64,000 bases of DNA from Aromatoleum evansii (GTDB lineage: Bacteria > Pseudomonadota > Gammaproteobacteria > Burkholderiales > Rhodocyclaceae): assembly GCF_012910805.1 (NCBI RefSeq), contig NZ_WTVK01000007.1, positions 62,001 through 126,000 on the forward strand. Direction: 5' to 3'. Position numbers and translations under genes: made by a program. Each line of letters starts with the position of its first letter. The first letter of the stretch is position 1. Below, piece by piece: positions 47,301-55,911 of this stretch. Below the pieces are notes generated by a model. It saw nothing but the letters and a program-made list of their open reading frames with translations, did no database searches and had not been told where the DNA came from.

Positions 47301-48772
47301 GTGAGTGGCACCGAATGGGCGATCACGGCGATGACCGCGATCGCCAAGACCGTACTGTGGCATCCGAAATCCCTTACGGCGAATACCAGCGGATCATCAT
47401 GCATCTCACCTCGCGAGGTCTTGATCCAGAGCCTGGTGATCCAGTAAGTAAGACCGATTGCGGCGAACCAAAGCAGACCCGGATTGGCGTAGCGTGCCTG
47501 CGTATCCGCCGCCGTGATGTATAGACCAAACACCACGACAGAATTGAGTCCCGCGCAAACGCCCACCGGGAAGAGAATCTTTAGATCATCAGGGCGGTAG
47601 TCGCGTCCGGCCGGCGCCGGTTTTCCTTCTCGGTCGAGCAGCAGCAGCTCGGCACAGCGCTTGATCAGCGCGAGGCTCAAGAATATGAATCCCGAGAATG
47701 CAAGGAGCCAATGACTGATCGTCACCCCGATGGCAAGCCCCCCTGCAACGATCCTGAGCGTGTAGAGCAAGGACAACACAATCACGTCGATTAGAATGTA
47801 TCGCTTCAGATGCAGGCTGTATGCGTTGGTGCAGAAAAGGTAGCCGAGCATTGCCAGCGCAAACCCGCTGCCGACCAAAAACGCCATCGACATAGAGACC
47901 CACGCGCAGCCGGCCGCCACCGCCGCTCCTCGAATGGGATCGAGGCGCCCGTTCGCAAAGGGCCTGTGCCGCTTGCTCGGGTGCATCCTGTCGCTCTGGA
48001 TATCTAGAAGGTCGTTGAAGACGTAGTTTGCAGAGGCCAGCAAAGAAAACGAGAAGAAGGCAGCCAGTGTCAGGCCGACGGCATTCGGATCGAACAGACT
48101 GAACGAAGTGAGCAGAGGCACGAATATCAGCAGATTCTTGGCCCATTGATACACGCGGAGGGCCTTGAGCCAACTCTTTACGTCCATTCGTGGCCCGGGA
48201 AATTCGATCTCGACAGGGCACTTTTCCCGCGCGCTTGTGGCGACATCGCGCGATACGCCGACGAGGACCGCTGCCTGGGCCTCGGCCCAGATAGGCAGAT
48301 CCGCTTCGTCGTTGCCCGCATAGGCGAATTGCGCCCCGACCGCCCCCTGAATCGCCCGCAACTTCTCGCCCCCCTTCAAATTGGTGTCGGTGGACGCGAT
48401 CACCAGGTCGAAGATCCGCAGGTGACCGGCCACACGCTCAGCGATCGAGCGATGCGCAGCCGTTGCCAGGACGAGCTTCCGTCCCAGGCGCTTCTGGTCA
48501 ATGAGGTATTCGAGCAGATCTTCCCTAAACGGCAGCAAGTGCACCGGCAGATTGACGCGACCTGCAACAGCCTCCTTGAACGCCGCCCGTCCTCGACGGA
48601 GCCGCAAGGCGCAACGCACGAGTTGCACGGGATCGCGTCTCAACAAGATAAGCAACGATTCAAGCAGGGTGTCACAGGGGGTCAGCGTCCCGTCAAGATC
48701 GACAACGAGGGGCAGCGCAGCTTCCTCCTTCAAGCAGGCTACATGCTCGACTCCGCCGGTAGTCAGATTCAT
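47297..48772 (-). CDS. HAD-phosphatase domain fused to UbiA-type prenyltransferase (DPPR-synthase-like)
   Basis: A 491-residue fusion. Residues about 20-195 are a HAD hydrolase with intact motifs (DLDGTLT with D25/D27, LATAAH, KGGEKL, YAGNDEADL). The rest is an eight-to-nine-helix UbiA prenyltransferase with RVYQWAKNLLIFVP, the first Asp-rich motif NDLLDIQSDRMHPSKRHRP and TSRGEMHDDP near the end. These match decaprenyl-phosphate 5-phosphoribosyltransferases (as in mycobacterial arabinan synthesis). A fused phosphatase could then dephosphorylate the product (inference). ATG 48772 with a GGGGGG tract upstream. Confidence 0.85.
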   Translation of the reverse strand: MNLTTGGVEHVACLKEEAALPLVVDLDGTLTPCDTLLESLLILLRRDPVQLVRCALRLRRGRAAFKEAVAGRVNLPVHLLPFREDLLEYLIDQKRLGRKLVLATAAHRSIAERVAGHLRIFDLVIASTDTNLKGGEKLRAIQGAVGAQFAYAGNDEADLPIWAEAQAAVLVGVSRDVATSAREKCPVEIEFPGPRMDVKSWLKALRVYQWAKNLLIFVPLLTSFSLFDPNAVGLTLAAFFSFSLLASANYVFNDLLDIQSDRMHPSKRHRPFANGRLDPIRGAAVAAGCAWVSMSMAFLVGSGFALAMLGYLFCTNAYSLHLKRYILIDVIVLSLLYTLRIVAGGLAIGVTISHWLLAFSGFIFLSLALIKRCAELLLLDREGKPAPAGRDYRPDDLKILFPVGVCAGLNSVVVFGLYITAADTQARYANPGLLWFAAIGLTYWITRLWIKTSRGEMHDDPLVFAVRDFGCHSTVLAIAVIAVIAHSVPLT

Positions 48773-49429
48773 CGGACGCCCCCCAACAGACCTGCAGCCA
48801 CACCATCGGCTAGCCAGGAATTCCGTACAGATCAACCCGCCACGCCATTACATCACGAACTTCGAGCCGACCTACGTGCAGGTTTCACGATCTCAGCCGT
48901 TGTCGCAGGCTCTGTACGTGTGTTCATCAAGTTGTGCAATTTGGTTGAGCACGGCGTGGTTGATGTCATTTCGCTTTCAATGCCGCGCAGGACGTCGCCC
49001 GAAGCGGCGCTGAAAGCGGGTGGCCGGTTCATGTGCCCCCCCCCCCGCAACGCCTCCTTCTTCTGCTCGGCGGGCAGGGGCCAGTTCCTTGAGCCACCCG
49101 TTCTCGGGCGTGACCCACGCCCTCGACTCAATCGAGATCGCCCGCTTAGAGTTGTCTGATGCGATCCAGAATCCGCACAAGACTCGCATTGGGCGCAAAA
49201 GGCAACCAGACACAGGGAGTGGGCACTCCCCCGCATTGAGGACAGGAGGGTCAACCGATGCGTACCGAACTACATCGGCTCAAAGACAAAATGCTACTTG
49301 TCAGCCCGCACAAACTGGTATCGCTTCGGACCCGAAGTGCCTTTTCCTCCCGGATCAAAATCGGCTTCGGCCCAATAAAAACCGGCGAGAACGACTTGAA
49401 TGTCCGCGCATGGAGAATTGACCCTATCT
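48773..49429. other. Non-coding stretch without a recognisable gene
   Basis: About 650 bases with short frames in all six directions and no convincing start or ribosome-binding site. An 11-C run lies at 49036-49046. On the minus strand a short frame (48977-49213) has a protein-like composition but no family could be named. The stretch looks like decayed sequence between the leftward UbiA operon and the GT4 remnant. No inverted repeats of an insertion sequence were recognised. Confidence 0.45.
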
Positions 49430-49672
49430 GCCGCCGATGAGTTGGTGATCGAAAATGGCAAGACGGGGTTTCTCGCACGCGACGACGATGAGCGGGTCGA
49501 ACTGTTGAGCACATTGGCGCAGGATGCTGAACTTCGCGAAAGCGTTGGCAGGGCCGCCTACAATGCGGCCAGTAGCAGTTTCTCTGTTTCCACGATAACG
49601 AAGAAGTATCTTTCCTTTATCGAATCGGTTCATCAAAGATCATCTACAGGCGTCCCCCAAGAGGTCTTCTAA
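49430..49672 (+). pseudogene. C-terminal remnant of a GT4 glycosyltransferase
   Basis: The frame reads ELVIENGKTGFLARDD, then RVELLSTLAQDAELRESVGRAAY, then a C-terminal helix ending IESVHQ. These are the last part of the donor-binding domain and final helices of GT-B family 4 enzymes. Everything upstream of about 49,430, including the catalytic Glu loop, is missing, and the preceding sequence does not continue the homology in any frame. A broken copy left after recombination is the simplest reading. Confidence 0.7.
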
Positions 49673-49729
49673 CGGGAAACGTCGGATGTGTAGCCAAGTA
49701 ATGCTCGGCATTTGAATTGGTAATCACGG

Positions 49730-50881
49730 ATGGCAACGATGGCAGCACGAGTTTGCTACTACCTCGGGACATACGAGGACTGGGGCGGCGCGAGTCGCGC
49801 CCTGCTGAATTTCGTCGTGCGTGTCAATCGCGACAAATTCGATCCGCTGGTGGTCGTCACTGAGCGGGGGGCATTGATCGACACCCTGAGCCAGAAAGGG
49901 ATTGCAGCAGCCATTTGTCCGAAGCACGACTGGAACGGCAACCCATTCAGGTTTGCGCTGGACGTCATGCGCAGCATGTTATTTCTGCGACGCCACAAAG
50001 TTCACCTGATCCACATGAATATTGGGTCGCTGGGCTGGAAACCACCCGAAGTGGTAGCCGCCCGATTGCTGCGAATTCCTTTGATCATGCACTTTCACAT
50101 GGTCGATCCCGACCCGACACCGTTCATAAAGCATGCGCGGCACATCATCGCAGTATCAGAGTATGTGGCCACCCACTCGCAATTCGGCACCTGCCGCGTG
50201 AAGGCAATACACAACCTCTCGGATCTGGAGCGATTTACCCGTGGGCATTCGGTTCGCGACGAGCTCGGGCTCGCCGATAGCGATCTAGTCGTGGGCTTTC
50301 TGGGCCACGTCAAACGCCTCAAGGGAATTGACCTGTTTCTTCGCCTTGCTGCGGAGATCGAACGGCCGGACGTGAAGTTTCTGATTGCAGGCGAGATGAT
50401 GGAAACGGATCCAGCGTTCGCGGCGCACTTCAATGGAATTATTACGAACGACCCTAGAATCCGCTACTTGGGCTACCGGACCGATCCCGAGAATATTTAT
50501 ACGACAGCGGACGTGTTGATCATGCCGACTCAATGCGAGGAAGCCTGCGCGATGGTGCTGTTCGAGACGGCAGCCGCCAGGAAGCCGATCATTGCGTCGC
50601 GCACGGGAGGCACGCCGGAGATCATTCAGGATGGCATTAATGGGCTGCTGTTCGACCGAGAGGATTTCGACACGCTGAAGCGCCATACCTGCTGGCTCCT
50701 GGATCACCCCGAGGAACGACTCAGACTCGGGAACATGGCTTTTGAGGTCGTGCAAAGCCGGTTCACGGATCAGCCAGTGCGTGAACTTGAGCGCATCTAC
50801 ACGGAAGCGCTGAACGGTAACGGCAGTCCCCCCGAAGGCGGTAAAGAGCTCACATCGCTCTCGGGCGCCGACTACAAGTAG
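49730..50881 (+). CDS. Family 4 glycosyltransferase
   Basis: A 383-residue GT-B protein with an acceptor half starting ARVCYYLGTYEDWGGASRALLNF and a donor half with LVVGFLGHVKRLKGIDLFLRLA, TADVLIMPTQCEEACAMVLFE and RTGGTPEIIQDGINGLLF. The GTEAF-like 'E..AMVLFE' catalytic motif is in place. ATG at 49730 (or at 49739, nine bases later). It is separated by 8 bp from the sulfotransferase, so the two are likely co-transcribed. The upstream remnant suggests that an older GT4 was replaced. Confidence 0.9.
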   Translation: MATMAARVCYYLGTYEDWGGASRALLNFVVRVNRDKFDPLVVVTERGALIDTLSQKGIAAAICPKHDWNGNPFRFALDVMRSMLFLRRHKVHLIHMNIGSLGWKPPEVVAARLLRIPLIMHFHMVDPDPTPFIKHARHIIAVSEYVATHSQFGTCRVKAIHNLSDLERFTRGHSVRDELGLADSDLVVGFLGHVKRLKGIDLFLRLAAEIERPDVKFLIAGEMMETDPAFAAHFNGIITNDPRIRYLGYRTDPENIYTTADVLIMPTQCEEACAMVLFETAAARKPIIASRTGGTPEIIQDGINGLLFDREDFDTLKRHTCWLLDHPEERLRLGNMAFEVVQSRFTDQPVRELERIYTEALNGNGSPPEGGKELTSLSGADYK

Positions 50882-50889
50882 AGGGAACG

Positions 50890-51852
50890 ATGTCGCTAGC
50901 GGTCCTCGCAAAGCTGCCGAAACTGCTCGATCGCGAGATTCGCGACAAGAACCTGCGAGCCTTGGGGTGGCGGGCGAAAGAGGCGATCTGGTCGATCACG
51001 CGGCCGGCAATGCCCGATCCGGTATTCGTGATCGGCTGCTCGCGCTCGGGAACGACGGTGACCTTCGAGACGATCGCGGCATCGGGGCATTTCCTGCACT
51101 TCGATTTCGAGATTCCGCAACTCTGGAACGGGCTGCGTGGCCCGCTGAACAACGGCTGGGACTCGGAGGCCGCGACGGCGGACGATGCACGGCCGGAGCA
51201 CCGCGACCGCGTGCTGGCGTACTTCTACGCACGGCTCGGCGCGGGGCCGGTGCTCGACAAGACCTGCATCAACACGCTGCGCGTGCCTTACCTGCATGCC
51301 CTGTTCCCGAAGGCACGCTTCGTGTTCATCCAGCGCGACGGCCGCGACAATGTCAGCTCGATGATGGACGGCTGGCGCCTGGGGCGCACCGACGGGGGCT
51401 TCGGCCTGACGCAATTCTTCGGCCCGTCGCCCGAGCCGGTTGCGATAAACGACGGGGAGTTCCGCGAGTGGCACTTCTTCCTGCCGCCGGGATGGCGCGA
51501 ATTCAACCGCGCAAGCCTCGAGGAGGTGTGCGCCTTCCAGTGGGTCACTGCGAACCGCCTCGCGCTCGACGCGGCGCGTGCGATTCCGCCGGAGCAGTGG
51601 ATCGGCCTGCGTTACGAGGACATCTTCGAACGCCCCGTCGACATGTTCCGCGAGGCGTTCGAGCGGCTGGAGGTGCCGTTCGATGCGCAGACCGCGCAGC
51701 GGTGCGCGAACCTGGTGTCGCGGCCGACGAGCATCGTGAAGGGGGCACCGCAGAAGCAGAAGTGGAAGGAACACAATCCGGCAGCAGTCGAGCGGATCCT
51801 GCCGATGATTGCGCCGCTGATGCGCGAAATGGGGTACGACCCGGATGACTGA
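50890..51852 (+). CDS. Sulfotransferase-family protein
   Basis: A 320-residue cytosolic protein of the PAPS-dependent sulfotransferase fold. The 5'-phosphosulfate loop is GCSRSGTT (residues 49-56), followed further on by DKTCINTLRVPYLHALFPKARFVFIQRDGRDN, which holds the 3'-phosphate-binding motif (FIQRDGRDN). A third motif is the C-terminal GAPQKQKWKEHNP. Strong Shine-Dalgarno AGAGGGA. Placement between glycosyltransferases suggests it sulfates the polysaccharide; the acceptor is unknown. PAPS could come from the cys genes at the left of this locus (inference). Confidence 0.88.
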   Translation: MSLAVLAKLPKLLDREIRDKNLRALGWRAKEAIWSITRPAMPDPVFVIGCSRSGTTVTFETIAASGHFLHFDFEIPQLWNGLRGPLNNGWDSEAATADDARPEHRDRVLAYFYARLGAGPVLDKTCINTLRVPYLHALFPKARFVFIQRDGRDNVSSMMDGWRLGRTDGGFGLTQFFGPSPEPVAINDGEFREWHFFLPPGWREFNRASLEEVCAFQWVTANRLALDAARAIPPEQWIGLRYEDIFERPVDMFREAFERLEVPFDAQTAQRCANLVSRPTSIVKGAPQKQKWKEHNPAAVERILPMIAPLMREMGYDPDD

Positions 51853-52741
51853 AGCGCCGACGGTCAGCGTCGTCATTCCCGCCTACAACGCAGCCTGGTG
51901 CATCGAGCGGGCCGTACGCAGCGTGCTCGCACAGACGCACAGCGCGGTCGAACTGATCGTGGTCGATGACGGCAGCACGGACGGGACGGCCGAGGTGCTG
52001 GCGCGCTTGGCGACGGGCCTGCGGCTGCTCGCGAAGCCCAATGGCGGCCTCAGCAGTGCGCGCAATGCGGGGATCGCTGCGGCGCGGGGGTGCTATGTTG
52101 CATTCCTCGACGCGGACGACTGGTGGGAAGCCGACAAGCTTGCACGCCAGGTGGCGCTGATGGAGGCGCGGCCGGAGCTGGCGTTTTGCTCGACGGCGGC
52201 GCGGATCGCCGATCCGGAGGGGCGTCACGTGGGCGACTGGCCCTGCGGCTGCAGCGAACCACACGTGCTCGACGCCATCTTCGCAGAAAACGGCTCGATC
52301 GCCGGCAGCGGCTCGGCGGTGATGGCCCGGGCGGACGCGCTGGCGCAGGCGGGCCCGTTCGACGAGAGTCTGCGCAGCCTCGAGGACGTGGACATGTGGA
52401 TGCGCCTGGCGGCCATCGGGGGGTATGCGTGCGTCGCGGAACCGCTCGTCGTCATCACCAGACACCCGGACAGCATGAGCCGCAACCTGGACGTGATGCG
52501 CGACGCGGCGCGGCGCGTGATGCGCAAGAACCGCCACCTGCTACCGCCCGAGAAGCGCGGGGCGTTCTGGCGCCACGCCTATGCGGGCATGCTTTCGGAC
52601 TACGCCAAGTGGGCGTGGCGCACGCAGCGGCGCGGGCAGGCGCTGCGCGACCTGCTGACCGGTCTGTGCATCGCGCCCATCAGCCGCGGCCGGCTGATGG
52701 CAGGCCTGCTGCTGGCGATGCTGAGCAACCGGACGGTGTAG
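51845..52741 (+). CDS. Family 2 glycosyltransferase
   Basis: A 298-residue GT-A enzyme: PTVSVVIPAYNAAWCIERAV, VDDGSTDGTAEVL, FLDADDWW and an acceptor-side SLEDVDMWMRLA. It overlaps the sulfotransferase by eight bases and ends 2 bp before the GT2-sulfatase fusion, so it belongs to the same transcript. The C-terminal part contains basic patches that may contact the membrane. Confidence 0.92.
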   Translation: MTEAPTVSVVIPAYNAAWCIERAVRSVLAQTHSAVELIVVDDGSTDGTAEVLARLATGLRLLAKPNGGLSSARNAGIAAARGCYVAFLDADDWWEADKLARQVALMEARPELAFCSTAARIADPEGRHVGDWPCGCSEPHVLDAIFAENGSIAGSGSAVMARADALAQAGPFDESLRSLEDVDMWMRLAAIGGYACVAEPLVVITRHPDSMSRNLDVMRDAARRVMRKNRHLLPPEKRGAFWRHAYAGMLSDYAKWAWRTQRRGQALRDLLTGLCIAPISRGRLMAGLLLAMLSNRTV

Positions 52742-52743
52742 CC

Positions 52744-55700
52744 ATGCCGGGCGAACCGCTGCGCATCACGGTCCTGATCTGCACCTACAATCGTGCCGAA
52801 TTGCTCGGACGTGTCATCGAGTCGCTGAACGCCGCGCTGAGGCCGGACGATGCTCAGGTCCGCCTCTTTGTCGTCGCCAATGCCTGCACGGACGGCACCC
52901 ATGCACTTCTGGACGCATACGGTGCGACGCCGGGACGCCTCCCGCTGGAGTGGATCAACGAGCCGACCCCGGGAAAGTCGCACGCGCTCAACCGCGCACT
53001 GCCGATGCTCGAAGATCCGGTCGTGGCCTTCGTGGACGACGATCACCGGGTGGACTCCGGCTATCTGCGCGGCATCGCGCACGCGGCGCGGACGTGGCCG
53101 CAGGCGGGCCTGATCTGCGGGCGCATCCTGCCCGACTGGGACGGCACCGAACCGGACTGGGTGCACGACGACGGCCCCTACCGCATCTATCCGCTGCCCG
53201 TGCCCCGCTACGACCAGGGCGACACTCCGATGCGCGTCGATCTGGACGGCAACATCCCAGGCGGCGGCAATCTTGTTGCGCGGCTCGAGGTGTTACGCAC
53301 CACCGGCCCCTTCCTCACCGAGCTCGGCCCGACCGGGCATGACCTGGGGGGCGCGGAGGATCTGGAGTGGGTTCGCCGCGCGATGCGCACGGGCGCCGTG
53401 CTGCAATACGCGCCGGAGATCGTCCAATATCACTACGTCGATGGCGAGCGCCTCACGCTGTGGTACCTGATGCGCAAGGGCTTCCAGCGCTCGAAGTCGG
53501 TCATGCGCTTCCGGCGCACGGAGAGCGGTGTGCCGCTGTACATGTGGCGCAAGGTCACCGCCTATGCGGGCGGCTGCGCGCTGGCGTTGCGCTCGCAGGT
53601 GCGGCGCTTCTATCTCGTGCGGCTTGCGTCGGCCTTCGGCGAGATGAGCGGCATGCGCGAGGCTGCGCAACACCGGCGCAGGCGTGCTCGCCTGCCTTGG
53701 CTGCCGGTCCAGAGCAGCCTTGCTTTGGCCGGCACACTCGGGCTTGGCGGCTTCGGACTAGCCGCGCAACTCGCATGGTCGAGGATTGCCGACGTGCTGT
53801 TGCCGGCATTGGTGGTCGCCACGCTGGTGACGCTCGCACTGATCATGAAGTCGGTGATCGACTTCTCGCAAACCGGACCGCAACTGCGCGAGGAAATCGT
53901 GCGCCGTTACCGCGCGTACTTTCCGTTCGCGATGGCTCGACTGGGCGTGTGGTCGCTGATCATCGGTCTCTTCTGCACGCTGCCGGGCGCCGTGGTCGCG
54001 GCAGCCGGGGCCGATGTGCTCGGGGTGCCGCACGAACCATGGCGCGCCGCGGCCGGAGGCCTGCTTTCCATGGCTCTCATCGGCACCTACGTCACCTGCC
54101 GAACCCTGGTGCATAACCCGGGGCTCATCGTCGCATCTTGGCAATATCGCACCGACCGCCTTCACCGCCTGTGGAACCGCCTGTCGGCACAAGGCCTGCG
54201 ACGCGCAGCGCTCGCCGGCACCGCTGCGATCGCGACGCTGTTCGCGGGGCTCGTAAGCGCCCTGGTCCTGTCGGGCCACGGTGACTCTGCCGCCGCCCTC
54301 ACCAGCCTGGGCGTCGGTTACTGGGGCCTGATGGTGTTTGCGCTGTGGGAACCCGAAGGTGACATTGCGGCGCCGCGCCCCGGAGGACGACCGAACCTGA
54401 TCCTTATCGGCTCGGACACGCTGCGCGCGGACCGCGTCGGCACCCAGCGAAAGGGGCAGCCGTTGACGCCACATATCGACGCACTGGCGCGACGCGGCAC
54501 GCACTTCCAGAACTGCTACGTGCCCTGCGCGAGAACTGCGCCCAGCCTGATCTCGCTGCTCACCGGGACCTGGCCGCACACGCACGGGATCCGCGATAAC
54601 TTCGTCGCGACCGACGAGACGCAACTGGAGGTCCAGGCCCTGCCCACGATCCTGCGCGCGCTGGGCTATCGCACGGCCGCCGTCTCCGACTGGTGCGGCG
54701 CAGACCTGGGCAAGTTCTCGCTGGGGTTCGACGTGCTGGATCTGCCCGAGGACCAGTGGAACCTGAAGTTCCTCATCCGCCAGGGCCCGAAGGACATCCG
54801 CCTGTTCCTGTCGCTGTTCCTGCACAACCGCGTCGGCCGTCTGTTGCTGCCCGAAGTCCATTACCTGAGCGGCGCACCGCAGACGACCCAGCTCGGACAG
54901 CGCACCCGCCGGCTGATTTCCCGGCTCGCGAGCACGTCCGAACCGTTCCTGCTCAACGTCTTCTATTCCACGACCCACCCTCCGTTCGCGTCGGAGTACC
55001 CGTACTACCTGCGCCATGCGGACCCCGACTATTCGGGGGCATCGAAGTTCGCCATGGCGCGCCTGACCGACCCCTTCGAGATCATCCGGCGGCAGGGCGA
55101 ACCGCGCGAGGAATTCGACCTCGACCAGATCCTCGCGCTGTACGACGGTTGCGTGTCGCAATTCGACGACGAAGTCGGGAAGCTCATGAACCATCTGGCC
55201 GCAACGGGGCTTGCGGAGAACACCATCGTCGTGCTGTACAGCGACCACGGCATGGAGTTCTTCGAGCACGACACCTGGGGGCAGGGCAATTCGGCCGTGG
55301 GCGACTTCAGCGCGCGCGTGCCGCTGGTGGTCGCGGATCCGCGGATGAACCACCCCGTAAGGGTCGATCAGGTGGTCCGCTCGATCGACGTGCTGCCCAC
55401 CCTCCTCGACCTGCTCGCCGCGCCGTCGGTGCGCTGTGACGGCGTGTCGCTCACGGCAACGATGCAGGATCCGCACCGCGAGTTGCATCTGAAAGGATTC
55501 AACGAGACCGGCATCTGGATCGCCCGCGTACCCGGCCTGCCCCACGACCACCTGAACTACCCGGAACTGCTGGAGCTTCTGGACATCCCTAACGAGGCCA
55601 GCGGGTCGCTGTCGATCAAGGACGAATTCAAGGAACTCGTGGTGATCGCCAAGGACCGCATGATGCGCGACGGGCGATGGAAGCTAGTCTATCAGCCACT

Positions 55701-55911
55701 GGAGAGCGGGATGCGACTCACCTTGTTCGATCTGGATACCGATGCCGACTGCACGCGCGATTTGTCGGCGGAACACCCCGAATTGGTCGCACGGCTGTGG
55801 CAGGAGTTGCAGAGCTGGATCGAGCGCGATCCGGTTGCGCGGCGCCATCTGCGGACGACGGCAGCCCCCACCGCGATCTCTATTCCGGCTTTTTCTCCTG
55901 ACCTGCCTTGA
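52744..55911 (+). CDS. GT2 glycosyltransferase - membrane helices - sulfatase-superfamily fusion
   Basis: A 1055-residue multidomain protein. Residues about 1-310 are a GT2 domain (ITVLICTYNRAELL, VAFVDDDHRV, GGAEDLEWVRRA). Residues about 320-540 hold about five helices. From about 550 it is an alkaline-phosphatase/sulfatase-superfamily domain: LIGSDTLRADR (metal Asp), LISLLTGTWPHTHG, YSDHGMEFFEH (D834/H835). At the nucleophile the sequence is TAPSL, not the C/S-x-P-S-R needed for formylglycine; T598 occupies the position. A phospho-transferase or phosphodiester-type reaction is therefore more likely than sulfate-ester hydrolysis (inference). Start ATG is 2 bp after the previous gene. Confidence 0.85.
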   Translation: MPGEPLRITVLICTYNRAELLGRVIESLNAALRPDDAQVRLFVVANACTDGTHALLDAYGATPGRLPLEWINEPTPGKSHALNRALPMLEDPVVAFVDDDHRVDSGYLRGIAHAARTWPQAGLICGRILPDWDGTEPDWVHDDGPYRIYPLPVPRYDQGDTPMRVDLDGNIPGGGNLVARLEVLRTTGPFLTELGPTGHDLGGAEDLEWVRRAMRTGAVLQYAPEIVQYHYVDGERLTLWYLMRKGFQRSKSVMRFRRTESGVPLYMWRKVTAYAGGCALALRSQVRRFYLVRLASAFGEMSGMREAAQHRRRRARLPWLPVQSSLALAGTLGLGGFGLAAQLAWSRIADVLLPALVVATLVTLALIMKSVIDFSQTGPQLREEIVRRYRAYFPFAMARLGVWSLIIGLFCTLPGAVVAAAGADVLGVPHEPWRAAAGGLLSMALIGTYVTCRTLVHNPGLIVASWQYRTDRLHRLWNRLSAQGLRRAALAGTAAIATLFAGLVSALVLSGHGDSAAALTSLGVGYWGLMVFALWEPEGDIAAPRPGGRPNLILIGSDTLRADRVGTQRKGQPLTPHIDALARRGTHFQNCYVPCARTAPSLISLLTGTWPHTHGIRDNFVATDETQLEVQALPTILRALGYRTAAVSDWCGADLGKFSLGFDVLDLPEDQWNLKFLIRQGPKDIRLFLSLFLHNRVGRLLLPEVHYLSGAPQTTQLGQRTRRLISRLASTSEPFLLNVFYSTTHPPFASEYPYYLRHADPDYSGASKFAMARLTDPFEIIRRQGEPREEFDLDQILALYDGCVSQFDDEVGKLMNHLAATGLAENTIVVLYSDHGMEFFEHDTWGQGNSAVGDFSARVPLVVADPRMNHPVRVDQVVRSIDVLPTLLDLLAAPSVRCDGVSLTATMQDPHRELHLKGFNETGIWIARVPGLPHDHLNYPELLELLDIPNEASGSLSIKDEFKELVVIAKDRMMRDGRWKLVYQPLESGMRLTLFDLDTDADCTRDLSAEHPELVARLWQELQSWIERDPVARRHLRTTAAPTAISIPAFSPDLP

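Noticed and set aside
48977-49213. Possible transposase remnant on the minus strand
   Set aside because: No transposase motif (DDE, HTH) or terminal inverted repeat was recognised, so the insertion-sequence label cannot be supported.
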